From Rhodospirillaceae bacterium LM-1 (lineage in GTDB: Bacteria; Pseudomonadota; Alphaproteobacteria; Rhodospirillales; WMHbin7), in assembly GCA_902725215.1 (NCBI GenBank), contig CACUVI010000023.1, positions 186,803 through 250,802 of the forward strand: 64,000 nt of DNA, written 5' to 3'. Shown piece by piece: positions 7,971 through 16,890 of this stretch. Positions within the stretch are counted from its first letter, which is position 1. Every line of letters starts with the position of its first letter. The notes under the pieces were generated by a model. It was not told the DNA's origin. It saw only the letters and a list, made by a program, of their open reading frames with translations, and ran no database searches. The position numbers and the translations under genes are program-made.

Positions 7971-9347
7971 ATGGCATCCCGCCTTGTCATTTCGGCGGCG
8001 CATAAATCATCGGGCAAGACCACGATCACCCTGGGTTTGCTGGCGGCCCTTTCCAAACGGGGCTTGCGCGTGCAGCCCTTCAAGAAGGGACCCGATTACA
8101 TCGACCCGCTTTGGCATAAGGCGGCTTCGGGTCGCGCTTCTTGGAATCTCGATTTCTATTCGATGTCGCATGGCGAAATGCTGGCGCTGGCCGCCAGACA
8201 ATCGCAGGATGCCGATTTGGCGCTGGTCGAGGGCAATAAGGGCCTGTTCGACGGCATGGATACTAATGGGACCGACGATACGGCGGCGCTGGCCAAACTG
8301 CTGAGGGCGCCGGTGGTGCTGGTGATCGACGCCAGGGGAACCACGCGCGGCATCGCCCCGCTTCTGAAGGGCTATCTGGATTTCGATCCCGGCCTTCAGA
8401 TCGCGGGCGTGATTTTAAATCAGGTGGCGGGACCGCGCCATGAAGGCAAGCTGCGAGCCGCCATCGCGCGTTATTTGCCAGAATTTCCCGTTCTGGGCGC
8501 CATCCCCCGCGAGACCGAGCTTGAGGTGGCCGAGCGGCATCTAGGTTTGGTGCCCGCCAACGAACAGGCAGGTGCTAGCGAATTGATCGCCATGCTGGCA
8601 TCCAGCATTGAAGCGCATGTCGATCTGGATCGTTTGCTTGAAATAGCTAGGCGGGCCGAAGACTTGCCCATGCCTGCCACGCTGCCCGCAAGGCCCGAGA
8701 GCGATTTGCGCATCGCCATCGCCCAGGATTCCGCCTTCGGATTCTACTATCCCGACGATCTGGAAGCCTTCGCGCAGAACGGTGCGCAACTTGTTCCCTT
8801 CGATACGATGACCAACTATCACCTGCCGCCCGATATCGATGGATTGTTCATCGGCGGCGGATTTCCCGAAACCCATATGCGTTCGCTTTCGGCCAATCAT
8901 GTGCTGCGTTCGGAAATCAACGCGGCGCTTCGGTCGGGCCTTCCTTGCCACGCCGAATGCGGTGGCCTGATGTATCTGGCCCAATCGATCCGCTGGGGCG
9001 CCAATCAGGCCGACATGGTGGGCTTCATCAAGGCGCGCGTGGTGATGCAGGAACGCCCGGTCGGGCGGGGTTATGTGCGCCTGAAGGATAGCGGAAAGGG
9101 TTTATGGCAGCCGATCGGCCCGTCGGGCGCTAGCTTTGCCGCCCACGAATTCCATCATTCGCGCCTGGAGGATATGGCGCCCGGTCAGACCTTCGCTTTC
9201 AATGTCGAGCGCGGGGTTGGCATTCAAGACGGGCAGGATGGCTTGGTTGTCGGCAACATGATGGCCAGCTACGCGCATTTGCGTTCGGTCGTCGGCACGC
9301 CCTGGGTCTCACGCTTTGTCGACTTTATCCGCAGTCGCCGCAGGTAG
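7971..9347 (+). CDS. dsrN: DsrN, cobyrinate a,c-diamide synthase-like siroheme amidase
   Basis: A 458-residue CbiA/CobB-family protein. The ATP-binding segment AAHKSSGKTTITLGLL lies at 9-24, followed by KKGPDYIDPLW. The C-terminal class I glutamine amidotransferase-like domain has HAECGGLMYL near residue 325 with the catalytic cysteine. In sulfur oxidisers DsrN performs glutamine-dependent amidation of siroheme to siroamide for DsrAB. The ATG at 7971 was chosen because it directly follows the preceding stop; an in-frame start at 7869 would overlap the upstream gene heavily. A CobB role in cobalamin synthesis is the alternative, but the dsr context favours DsrN. Confidence 0.9.
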   Translation: MASRLVISAAHKSSGKTTITLGLLAALSKRGLRVQPFKKGPDYIDPLWHKAASGRASWNLDFYSMSHGEMLALAARQSQDADLALVEGNKGLFDGMDTNGTDDTAALAKLLRAPVVLVIDARGTTRGIAPLLKGYLDFDPGLQIAGVILNQVAGPRHEGKLRAAIARYLPEFPVLGAIPRETELEVAERHLGLVPANEQAGASELIAMLASSIEAHVDLDRLLEIARRAEDLPMPATLPARPESDLRIAIAQDSAFGFYYPDDLEAFAQNGAQLVPFDTMTNYHLPPDIDGLFIGGGFPETHMRSLSANHVLRSEINAALRSGLPCHAECGGLMYLAQSIRWGANQADMVGFIKARVVMQERPVGRGYVRLKDSGKGLWQPIGPSGASFAAHEFHHSRLEDMAPGQTFAFNVERGVGIQDGQDGLVVGNMMASYAHLRSVVGTPWVSRFVDFIRSRRR

Positions 9348-10292
9348 GGTGAAGCGGAAAATCGTGCCCTGACCAAAGACGGACTCGACCGTGATCCGTC
9401 CGCCTGATTGTTCGACGATCTTCTTGCATATCGCCAAACCGACGCCGGTGCCGCTGTGCTGGGCGACCGTGTGCAGCCTTTGAAAGATGACGAAGATGCG
9501 CTCGAAATATTTGGGTTCGATGCCGATTCCGTTGTCGGCGAAAGAAATTTCATACAACCCGCCGCCAACATCCCTTGATGAAATGGATATCTTCAAAGGT
9601 CGTTTTTCGTCACGGTATTCCAGGGCGTTGGAAAGAAGGTGCTCGAAAATCAAAATCATGCGCTTTTTGGTTGCCAGCACGCTGGGAAGCGAGCCAAGCT
9701 CGATCTCGGCGTCGGCCGCCTTGATCTCGTCGGCAAGATAATTTTGGATGTCATGGATGATTTCTTGAAGCGATACCGGTTCGGGCTTCAAGGCGTGCTG
9801 CTCGATCATCGTGTAATCGAGCAAGTCCATCAGCCGCGCCTTCATGTTGGCCGCACCCGCCACCAGATAGCCGATGAATTCGTCGGCATCAGCGTCCAAG
9901 CGGTTGCCGTAGCGCAGTTTCAAAAGCTGCGTATAGCTGATGATAGCGCGAAGCGGTTCTTGCAGATCGTGCGCGATGATGCGCGCGAAATTCTTAAGCT
10001 CGTCGTTCGAGCGTTCCAGGTTCTCGCGCGCCGCGATCAGTTCGGCTTCACGCAACAACAATCGACGTTCAACCCCATGCTGACGTCGGATTTGCCACAA
10101 GAGCAGGCCGGTGCCGCCCAGCGTCAGACCGCTGCCCACTAGACCCGAGGCGATCAAAAGCCTGGCCGCCATGCCGTCTTGCGGGGCGATGGCCGACAGA
10201 CCCATGTAGACGCCGCTCCAAATCAGGGCCAGCAGGATCAGGCCAAAAGCTAGAAACAGATAGGTAAGATTGAAGCGTTTCTCCTCAGGCAT
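9309..10292 (-). CDS. Sensor histidine kinase, two-helix membrane type
   Basis: A 327-residue protein. Two hydrophobic helices lie at about 10-34 and 42-67 with almost no periplasmic loop. A coiled-coil region follows, then the HisKA box FARIIAHDLQEPLRAI with phospho-acceptor H108, and a HATPase_c domain with N, G1 (DNGIGI) and G2 (GTGVGLAICKKI) boxes. The kinase core resembles phytochrome-type kinases. No sensor domain and no adjacent regulator gene are visible. The start ATG overlaps the purN stop as TGATG, so it is translated with purN. Its 3' end overlaps dsrN convergently by 39 bases. Confidence 0.88.
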   Translation of the reverse strand: MPEEKRFNLTYLFLAFGLILLALIWSGVYMGLSAIAPQDGMAARLLIASGLVGSGLTLGGTGLLLWQIRRQHGVERRLLLREAELIAARENLERSNDELKNFARIIAHDLQEPLRAIISYTQLLKLRYGNRLDADADEFIGYLVAGAANMKARLMDLLDYTMIEQHALKPEPVSLQEIIHDIQNYLADEIKAADAEIELGSLPSVLATKKRMILIFEHLLSNALEYRDEKRPLKISISSRDVGGGLYEISFADNGIGIEPKYFERIFVIFQRLHTVAQHSGTGVGLAICKKIVEQSGGRITVESVFGQGTIFRFTLPAATADKVDKA

Positions 10293-10960
10293 CAGGCAAG
10301 ACTGGCTTGAGGATTGACCAAGGCCTGCATGACAGTCTTGACGCCTGAAAGACGCACGGTTCCATGTTCGATGCGGGTTTTTCCTTCGCACACCAGGGCC
10401 AGGGCCAGGGGGTAGACGACATGTTCCTGTTCCAGCACGCGCGCCGCCAGAAGATCGGGCGTGTCATCGGGCAAGATCGGCACCACGGCCTGCGCGATGA
10501 TGGGGCCGCTATCCATTTCGGGCACGACGAAATGCACCGTGCAGCCCGCGAAACGAACGCCTTCCTGGATGGCGCGCTCGTGCGTGTGCAGCCCCTTGAA
10601 CAAGGGCAGAAGCGACGGATGGATATTGAGCAAGCGGCCATTCCAACTTGAGACGAAATAGTCGGTCAGCACGCGCATGAACCCCGCCAAGCAGACGAGT
10701 TCCGCGCCGTCGGCCTCTAACTGGGCGTTGATGGCTCGCTCGAAACTTTCGCGGTCTGGGAAGTCCTTGTGCGAGACGACGGCGGTCGGAATGCCAGCCG
10801 CCTTTGCCCGCTCAAGACCGAAAACATCCGGCACGTTGGAAATCACGCGCACGATTTCTGCCGGATAGCCGGGCTGGGCGTGGGCGTCGATCAGGGCCTG
10901 CAAGTTGCTGCCCCGGCCCGAAATCAGCACGCCCACCCGTTTGCGATCCGCCATGGTCAC
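10292..10960 (-). CDS. purN: Phosphoribosylglycinamide formyltransferase
   Basis: A 222-residue enzyme (220 if the ATG at 10954 is used) that transfers formyl from 10-formyltetrahydrofolate to GAR in de novo purine synthesis. Family motifs are [18 protein letters not shown] at the N-terminus, the catalytic [12 protein letters not shown], the conserved histidine in [12 protein letters not shown] and the catalytic aspartate within MDSG. A GTG at 10958-10960 overlaps the purM stop as GTGA, giving direct coupling; the ATG two codons later is the alternative start. purM-purN pairing is common in proteobacteria. Confidence 0.96.
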   Translation of the reverse strand: MTMADRKRVGVLISGRGSNLQALIDAHAQPGYPAEIVRVISNVPDVFGLERAKAAGIPTAVVSHKDFPDRESFERAINAQLEADGAELVCLAGFMRVLTDYFVSSWNGRLLNIHPSLLPLFKGLHTHERAIQEGVRFAGCTVHFVVPEMDSGPIIAQAVVPILPDDTPDLLAARVLEQEHVVYPLALALVCEGKTRIEHGTVRLSGVKTVMQALVNPQASLA

Positions 10961-12018
10961 TTATCCCAGGCAGACAGGTTTTCCACCCGCGCATGAATGT
11001 CGTTTCCCGCCACCACCCGTCCGATGCGGACGACCGTTTCGCCATGTTGGGTCAGCAGTTCAGCCAGAACGTCGGCATCGTCCGACCGGCAAATCGCCAT
11101 CATGCCGATGCCGCAATTGAAGGTGCGCGCCATTTCGCTAGCCGCGATGCCGCCAGCGCTTTTCAGCCAAGCGAAGACAGGGGGGAGCGCCCAGGCGCTG
11201 GCGTCGATTTCAGCCGCCAGTCCCTTGGGCAACACGCGGGGCACGTTTTCGTACAGCCCGCCGCCGGTGATATGGGCCAACGCCTTCACATGTCCGGCGC
11301 GCACGCCTGCCAAGCAGCTTTTGACGTAAATGCGGGTGGGGGCCAGCAAGGCGTCGCCCGCCGACTTTCCCGGCTCGAATGGGGCGGGATCGGAAGGCTT
11401 CAAGCCGACTTTTTCCAGAATGCGGCGCACCAGCGAGAAACCGTTCGAATGAACGCCGTTTGAAGCCAGCCCCAGGATGACGTCGCCCGCCTGGACGCCT
11501 GAACCATCGATCAGCGTTCCGCGTTCGGCGGCGCCCACGGCGAAACCGGCCAGATCGTAATCGCCCTTGGCGTACATGCCGGGCATTTCCGCCGTTTCGC
11601 CGCCGATCAGCGCGCATCCGGCCTGTTTGCAGCCTTCGGCGATGCCCGCCACCAGAATGCGCCCTTGTTCGACCTGAAGCCGCCCTGTCGCGAAATAATC
11701 AAGGAAAAACAAAGGCTCGGCACCCTGGACCACAAGGTCGTTGACGCTCATGGCCACGAGGTCGATGCCGACGTAATCATGGCGGTTGGCGTCGATGGCC
11801 AGCTTCAGCTTGGTGCCCACGCCGTCGGTGGCGGCCACCAGGATCGGGTCCTTGTAGCCAGCCGCCTTCAGGTCGAAAAGGGCGCCGAAGCCACCCAATC
11901 CGGCCTCGGTGCCGGTGCGGCGCGTAGCGCCTGCCAAAGGCTTGATGGCCTCGACCAGGGCCGTTCCGGCGTCGATATCGACTCCGGCATCCTTGTATGT
12001 CAGTGAGGAGGTGGACAA
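10957..12018 (-). CDS. purM: Phosphoribosylformylglycinamidine cyclo-ligase (AIR synthetase)
   Basis: A 353-residue enzyme closing the imidazole ring in purine synthesis. The N-terminus after the start reads [17 protein letters not shown], the standard PurM opening, and the ATP-binding segment [10 protein letters not shown] follows. The start is a TTG at 12016-12018 preceded by AGGAAG at a good distance; upstream in-frame codons to 12528 have no family similarity and run into the divergent gene. It overlaps purN by GTGA. The enzyme is cytoplasmic. Confidence 0.95.
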   Translation of the reverse strand: MSTSSLTYKDAGVDIDAGTALVEAIKPLAGATRRTGTEAGLGGFGALFDLKAAGYKDPILVAATDGVGTKLKLAIDANRHDYVGIDLVAMSVNDLVVQGAEPLFFLDYFATGRLQVEQGRILVAGIAEGCKQAGCALIGGETAEMPGMYAKGDYDLAGFAVGAAERGTLIDGSGVQAGDVILGLASNGVHSNGFSLVRRILEKVGLKPSDPAPFEPGKSAGDALLAPTRIYVKSCLAGVRAGHVKALAHITGGGLYENVPRVLPKGLAAEIDASAWALPPVFAWLKSAGGIAASEMARTFNCGIGMMAICRSDDADVLAELLTQHGETVVRIGRVVAGNDIHARVENLSAWDK

Positions 12019-12117
12019 GCGAGGCTTCCTAGAATGTGAGAACGTGATAAAGTCTGACCGGTCGCCTTCGGGCTGCCGACAAGTCCCTGATTTTGACCCC
12101 TGCACGGCTGGTTTGCA

Positions 12118-13158
12118 ATGTTTTCTCTCTTGCGCTCTCTCTTCCTTGCCGGACTGACCTTCACCCTGACGGCTCCGGCTTTTTCGGCGGATATTCTGCA
12201 AGCCAGCGTGGCGGTTGACGTCACGGCCCAAAATACATCTGCAGCCAGGGAAAAGGCGCTTGGCGAGGGTCAGCAGCAGGCGTTCCGCCGCTTGTTGGAA
12301 AGCATGACGGTCGAAGCCGATCGGGGCAGGCTTCCCCATCCCGCCAATTGGCAGGAATGGGTGATCGACTTCTCGGTCGATCAGGAAAAAACCACGCCGG
12401 TGCGCTATCTTGCCACCCTGTCCGTGCGGTTCAAGGCGCAGCCGGTGCGCAATCTGCTGCGCCAAGCGGGCATTTCCTACGCCGAGACGGTTAGCAAGCC
12501 GGTGCTGGTAGTGCCGGTTCTGGCGCAATCCGGACGCGGGCTTTTATGGGACGAGGACAATGGCTGGCTGAAGGCCTGGCAGGAGCGCCCCAAGCTGTCG
12601 AGCTTGGCGCCGGTCTTGACGCCGATGGGCGACAGTTGGGACCGCCAAGCCTATGACGTCGGCCTGGACCGTGAAAGGCTGGAAACGCTGGGCAGGCGCT
12701 ATGGCGCGGCGCAGACCTTGTTGGCCGAGGCCAGGGTCTCGCCCACCGGCATCGACATTCGCCTGATCCATCCCAATGGGCAGGCGGCTTTGCTGACGGT
12801 CGCCAACGCCAAGGATCAGGCTCAGCCGCCTTACCGTCGCGCCGCCGATGCCGTGGCGTTGCAGATTGAGGAATCTTGGAAGCGGGCCAATCTGGTTTCG
12901 CACGATTCCCTGGGTGCGCTGGTGGTGACGGTGAGTTTCAACGGCATGGCTGAATGGCTGAAAATTCGCGAAAAGCTGGAGCGCGTTTCCCTGATCCGCC
13001 GCCAGGACATGCTGGAACTGGCGCGCAATCGGGCCAGTCTCGCCTTGCATCACTCGGGTGATTTCGCCCAGTTGCGCACCGCCTTGTCGCAAGCCGATCT
13101 GAATTTGTCGGCGGATGGGCAGGGTGGGCATTCGTTGGCGCTGATGCCCGCCAGATGA
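12118..13158 (+). CDS. DUF2066 domain protein with signal peptide
   Basis: A 346-residue protein. Residues 1-23 form a Sec signal peptide ending near APAFSA. The mature N-terminal half ([33 protein letters not shown]) matches DUF2066, a periplasmic family of unknown function common next to purM in alpha- and gammaproteobacteria. The sequence ends ALMPAR and overlaps the next gene by ATGA. It starts 99 bases from the purM start, so this gap holds both promoters. No catalytic motif was recognised. Confidence 0.8.
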   Translation: MFSLLRSLFLAGLTFTLTAPAFSADILQASVAVDVTAQNTSAAREKALGEGQQQAFRRLLESMTVEADRGRLPHPANWQEWVIDFSVDQEKTTPVRYLATLSVRFKAQPVRNLLRQAGISYAETVSKPVLVVPVLAQSGRGLLWDEDNGWLKAWQERPKLSSLAPVLTPMGDSWDRQAYDVGLDRERLETLGRRYGAAQTLLAEARVSPTGIDIRLIHPNGQAALLTVANAKDQAQPPYRRAADAVALQIEESWKRANLVSHDSLGALVVTVSFNGMAEWLKIREKLERVSLIRRQDMLELARNRASLALHHSGDFAQLRTALSQADLNLSADGQGGHSLALMPAR

Positions 13159-13715
13159 TCCGCCAACTGCCCAATCTGATCACGCTGCTGCGTTTGCTGG
13201 CCGTTCCCCTGACCATCTGGTCGATCAATTCCGAAAACTATCATCTGGCCTTCTGGTTGTTTGCGTCGGCGGCCGCTTCCGATGCGCTGGACGGCGCCTT
13301 GGCGCGCTGGCTGAAGGCCAGAACCGCCATCGGCGCCTATCTCGATCCTCTGGCCGACAAGGCGCTGTTGGTGGCCGTGTACATAGCGCTTGGCTATCAA
13401 GGCCAGATCCAGGATTGGCTGGTCATCATGATCGTGTCGCGCGACTTGCTGATCATCGGGGGGGCCTTGCTGGTCGATTTGGTGACCGGGCGGCTGCGCA
13501 TGGAGCCGCTGTTCGTCAGCAAGGTGAACACACTGGCCCAGATCCTGCTGGCCGGGCTGGTTCTGGGCGGGCTTGGTCATGACCTTGAAGAAGGTTTGTT
13601 GGCCTTGCAGCCGGTGTTGACTATGATCGTCGCCCTAACGACCCTGGTTTCCGGGACGGTCTATCTCCTGGTTTGGGGAAGGCGGGTTGTTTCCGAGGAA
13701 GGTACGAACACATGA
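13155..13715 (+). CDS. CDP-alcohol phosphatidyltransferase family protein
   Basis: A 186-residue membrane enzyme with about five helices. The complete catalytic signature D-x2-D-G-x2-A-R-x8-G-x3-D-x3-D is present at residues 43-68 (DALDGALARWLKARTAIGAY, then LDPLADK). Such enzymes swap CMP for an alcohol on CDP-diacylglycerol; a PgsA-like phosphatidylglycerophosphate or a cardiolipin synthase role is possible, and substrate cannot be set from sequence alone. The gene overlaps neighbours on both sides by ATGA, so it sits inside a translationally coupled string. Confidence 0.87.
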   Translation: MIRQLPNLITLLRLLAVPLTIWSINSENYHLAFWLFASAAASDALDGALARWLKARTAIGAYLDPLADKALLVAVYIALGYQGQIQDWLVIMIVSRDLLIIGGALLVDLVTGRLRMEPLFVSKVNTLAQILLAGLVLGGLGHDLEEGLLALQPVLTMIVALTTLVSGTVYLLVWGRRVVSEEGTNT

Positions 13716-14785
13716 TGACGCGCATGCAGATTCGTTTCTGGCTGATCGGCTTGGCCGTTTTCATAGGCCTAGTGTATTTGCTGCGTCCCGTCTTGCTGCC
13801 CTTCGTGGCGGGCATGGCGGCGGCCTATTTCCTCGATCCCATCGTGGACCGGCTCGAGCGCTACAGGCTTGGCCGTTCCCTGGCCACTGGCCTAGTCACC
13901 ATCGGCTTTTTCGTGATCTTCGGCGGGGCCATCGCCCTGATGGTTCCCATGGTGCAAACCCAGGTGATGGATTTCGCCCACAAGGTGCCGGAATATGCCG
14001 AAGGTCTGCGCGATAGGTTGCGCCCGCTGGCGGAAACCTTGCTGGCCAGCCTGAATCCCGAAGATGTCGCCAAGCTGAAGACGACGGCGGAAAGCTATGC
14101 GGGCACGATGGTTTCGTGGATTATCACCGCCGTCGGCAATGTGTTGACGGGCGGCATGGCCTTGCTGTCGATCTTGTCGCTGTTGCTGATTACGCCGGTG
14201 GTTACCTTCTATCTGCTGCGCGATTGGGACAAGATGACCGCCAGGGTCGATAGCTGGCTGCCGCGCGATCATGCCGACACCATCCGCGGACAATTGCACG
14301 AAATCGATTCCACCCTGGCCGGTTTCGTGCGCGGCCAGGCCCTGGTCTGCACCGTTCTGGCCCTGTTTTACGGCGTCGGCTTTTCGCTGGCCGGTCTTGA
14401 TTTGGGGCTGGTGGTTGGCATCGTGACGGGCATCGCCACCGTCGTTCCCTATCTGGGCGGCATTCTGGGCATGGTGCTCAGCGTTGGGCTGGCGTTGGCT
14501 CAGTTCTCGGACTGGCTGCCGGTCGTCATCGTGGCTGGCGTTTCGCTGACCGGGCAGGTGATCGAGGGCTATGTCCTGACACCCAATTTGGTTGGCGACC
14601 GCATCCGTCTGCATCCGGTATGGATTCCATTCGCCCTGCTGGCGGGCGGGGCCTTGTTCGGGTTTCTGGGCGTGCTGCTGGCCGTGCCGGTGGCGGCGGT
14701 GATCGGCGTTCTCGTCCGCTTCTCGCTGGAGCGCTATCTGGCCAGCCCGGTCTATCGCGGCAATTCTTCCACACCCGAAAAATGA
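13712..14785 (+). CDS. AI-2E/PerM family permease
   Basis: A 357-residue polytopic protein of the AI-2E transporter (PerM) family. Helices are seen near 5-45, 60-85, 140-175 and 205-345. The conserved C-terminal half has GFSLAGLDLGLVVGIVTG, VPYLGGILG and QVIEGYVLTPNLVGDR. Members include quorum-signal exporters and Na+/H+ antiporters, so substrate is open. The ATG at 13712 overlaps the preceding stop (ATGA) behind GAGGAAGG; its stop overlaps the next gene in the same way. A permease-DnaA-like pair is a common alphaproteobacterial arrangement. Confidence 0.87.
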   Translation: MMTRMQIRFWLIGLAVFIGLVYLLRPVLLPFVAGMAAAYFLDPIVDRLERYRLGRSLATGLVTIGFFVIFGGAIALMVPMVQTQVMDFAHKVPEYAEGLRDRLRPLAETLLASLNPEDVAKLKTTAESYAGTMVSWIITAVGNVLTGGMALLSILSLLLITPVVTFYLLRDWDKMTARVDSWLPRDHADTIRGQLHEIDSTLAGFVRGQALVCTVLALFYGVGFSLAGLDLGLVVGIVTGIATVVPYLGGILGMVLSVGLALAQFSDWLPVVIVAGVSLTGQVIEGYVLTPNLVGDRIRLHPVWIPFALLAGGALFGFLGVLLAVPVAAVIGVLVRFSLERYLASPVYRGNSSTPEK

Positions 14786-15438
14786 CCCAGCTTGCCTTCC
14801 ACCTGCCGCCCCAGCCGCAGATGGGGCGGGAAGATTTTCTTGAAGCGCCCTGCAACGGTTTGGCGCTGTCTTGGATCGAGCGCTGGCCGGATTGGCCCGC
14901 CCAGGCGCTGGTTTTGTGCGGCCCGGAAGGGTCGGGCAAGACGCATCTGGCCAATATCTTTGCCGCCAAGGCGGGGGCCGGAATCCTATCCGCCGACCGC
15001 TTCATGGAAAGCGATGTCCCGGCGTTGGAAGGCAAGTCGGTGGTGATCGAGGATTGCAAAGCCGATCTGCCCGAGCGCGCCCTGTTTCATCTGCTCAATC
15101 TGGCCAAGGAAAGCCAGGGCTTCGTGCTGCTGACGGCGCGCCAGCCGCAGGCGCGCTGGGGCGTTGCCCTTCCCGACCTAAGATCGCGGCTGCTAGCACT
15201 TCCCTTGGCGGAACTAAAGGCGCCCGACGACGCCTTGCTGACGGCGCTGCTGGCCAAGCTGTTCGCCGACCGCCAATTGCGCGTCGGACCCGAGGCGCTG
15301 TCCTATATTCTGGGGCGCATCGAACGAAGTTTTGCCGCCGCCCATCGCTTGGTCGGGCAGATCGACGACAAGGCGCTGGCCGCCAAGCGTCCGGTGACCA
15401 TTCCCCTGATTCGCGACATTCTGGAGCTGAACGCATGA
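14782..15438 (+). CDS. hda: DnaA-like regulatory protein, Hda/HdaA type
   Basis: A 218-residue AAA+ protein that lacks the DnaA DNA-binding domain. The Walker A GPEGSGKTHLAN lies near residue 48, a Walker B-like VVIEDCK near 90, and the sensor/lid region DLRSRLLALPLAEL near 135. MTQLAFHLPPQP at the N-terminus resembles the clamp-binding motif of Hda/HdaA. Hda with the sliding clamp stimulates DnaA-ATP hydrolysis and limits re-initiation. It is coupled by ATGA to both neighbours. DnaA-type boxes occur elsewhere in this window upstream of nrdJ. Confidence 0.86.
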   Translation: MTQLAFHLPPQPQMGREDFLEAPCNGLALSWIERWPDWPAQALVLCGPEGSGKTHLANIFAAKAGAGILSADRFMESDVPALEGKSVVIEDCKADLPERALFHLLNLAKESQGFVLLTARQPQARWGVALPDLRSRLLALPLAELKAPDDALLTALLAKLFADRQLRVGPEALSYILGRIERSFAAAHRLVGQIDDKALAAKRPVTIPLIRDILELNA

Positions 15439-16217
15439 GCGAGATCGTTACCCTGTCCCGTCACGCGGATGGCTATGTCACGGTCGCCATCGACCGGCCA
15501 GAGCGCATGAACGCGCTGAATCTGGACGTCTGGCAGCGCTTGGGCGATCTGTTCTTGGACCTGTCGGCGGACGGCTGCGTGCGCGCCGTTGTGCTGCGCG
15601 GGGCGGGCGACAAGGCCTTTGCGCCGGGGGCCGACATCGAGGAATTCGATACCGTGCGCGCCACCGCCGCCCAGGCCCGCATCTATGACGATGTGATGCG
15701 CCGCGCCTTCAACGCCGTCTACGAATGCGCGCATCCCACCATCGCCATGATCCATGGCGCTTGCGTGGGCGGCGGACTTGAATTGGCCGCCCTGTGCGAT
15801 CTGCGCCTGGCCGGGCGCTCGGCCCGTTTCGGCGTGCCGATCAACCGCATCTCGGTGGTTATGGGCTATCCAGAACTGATCGGTCTTAAGCGTCTGATCG
15901 GCCCGGCGCGCACGCTGGAAGTGCTGCTGGAAGCGCAAATCCTGGATGCCGAGAAAGCCCTGGCCTGGGGATTGGTCAACCGCGTGGTCGAGGATGTGGC
16001 GCTGGAAGACGAGGTGAAGGCTTGTCTGAAGCGCATGCTGGGCGGAGCACCTCTGGCCAATCGCTGGCACAAGAAGTTCGTTCGCCGCCTTGATGATCCC
16101 AGCCCCATCAGCCAGGAAGAGATGGACGAATGTTACGAATTCCTGGCCACCAAAGATTATGCCGAAGGGGTCAACGCCTTCAAATCCCGGCGCAAGCCGG
16201 ATTTCAAAGGGGAGTAG
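15435..16217 (+). CDS. Enoyl-CoA hydratase/isomerase family protein
   Basis: A 260-residue crotonase-fold enzyme. The oxyanion-hole segments are AFAPGADIEEF (near 70) and HGACVGGGLELAALCDLRLA (near 108). The glutamate of GGGLELA and later acidic residues suggest hydratase or isomerase activity on acyl-CoA. The start ATG at 15435 overlaps the hda stop. The enzyme is probably cytoplasmic and serves fatty acid or branched amino acid degradation; the exact substrate is undetermined. Its stop is 13 bases from the convergent lipoprotein gene. Confidence 0.9.
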   Translation: MSEIVTLSRHADGYVTVAIDRPERMNALNLDVWQRLGDLFLDLSADGCVRAVVLRGAGDKAFAPGADIEEFDTVRATAAQARIYDDVMRRAFNAVYECAHPTIAMIHGACVGGGLELAALCDLRLAGRSARFGVPINRISVVMGYPELIGLKRLIGPARTLEVLLEAQILDAEKALAWGLVNRVVEDVALEDEVKACLKRMLGGAPLANRWHKKFVRRLDDPSPISQEEMDECYEFLATKDYAEGVNAFKSRRKPDFKGE

Positions 16218-16230
16218 TCCGAAACACCGC

Positions 16231-16890
16231 CTACCGCATCAGGGCCAGTTTTTCGATCTCGCAGGCTGGCCCGTCAGACTGGGGCGTGTATAAGGCCACA
16301 TAGGCGATGCGGCTGTTCAGCGTGTTGATGTCGGGCCAAGCCAGCCGATGCAACTCGGCGATATCCAGCGTCGCCTCGCGCCAATTGCCGTCGCTGGCCC
16401 CGCCCTGAGCGATGAAAAAGGCGGCGTTTCCCTTGCGCTCAAGCCGCCCTGTTTGCCCGGCTTCGCCGCTCCAGGCCACGATCAGCCGCCGCTCGGCGCT
16501 GCCCGTCTTGAATCCCACCGCCAGATGCAGGCGGGCATAGCCGCCCGCCGCAGGGCCAGCCTCGACGCGCCAGCGCCAAGTCAGATAGGGCGACGACAGC
16601 AGCAGGCTGTCCACCTCGCGCCTGAGCGACGCCGCCTCGCTCAGGCTGGTGCGCAAAGCGCCGGAAGGCAGGATGGAAAAAGCCTTGGCGTTCTCGCTGA
16701 CCCAGCCTTGTTCGGCGGCGGCTTGGCTGTCCGAAAGAGCCAATGCAGGATCGGCCTCCAGGATGGGCAGCCAGCCTTCCGGGCCGGGCGACGCGGGCAC
16801 GGCGGTTTGGGCACATCCTTGAATCAAAAAGACCTGAAGCAAAAGGCTCAGCAGCAGGGCCATCGCCGCCATGGGCTTGCTCCGGCTCAT
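16231..16890 (-). CDS. Putative lipoprotein, DUF3047-like
   Basis: A 219-residue protein. Residues 1-26 form a signal sequence (AMALLLSLLLQVFLIQGC) whose cysteine may be lipidated, although Q at -2 is unusual for a lipobox. The mature part has the features of DUF3047 proteins: YLTWRWRVE, AVGFKTGSAERRLIVAWSG and DIAELHRLAWPDINTLNSRI. Function is unknown; the fold probably is a beta-sandwich. The start overlaps the stop of the upstream M48 protease by ATGA, so the two envelope proteins are made together. Confidence 0.72.
   Translation of the reverse strand: MSRSKPMAAMALLLSLLLQVFLIQGCAQTAVPASPGPEGWLPILEADPALALSDSQAAAEQGWVSENAKAFSILPSGALRTSLSEAASLRREVDSLLLSSPYLTWRWRVEAGPAAGGYARLHLAVGFKTGSAERRLIVAWSGEAGQTGRLERKGNAAFFIAQGGASDGNWREATLDIAELHRLAWPDINTLNSRIAYVALYTPQSDGPACEIEKLALMR

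Noticed and set aside
12019-12528. N-terminal extension of purM
   Set aside because: The extra 170 codons have no PurM similarity and overlap the divergent DUF2066 gene; the TTG start with AGGAAG fits the family.
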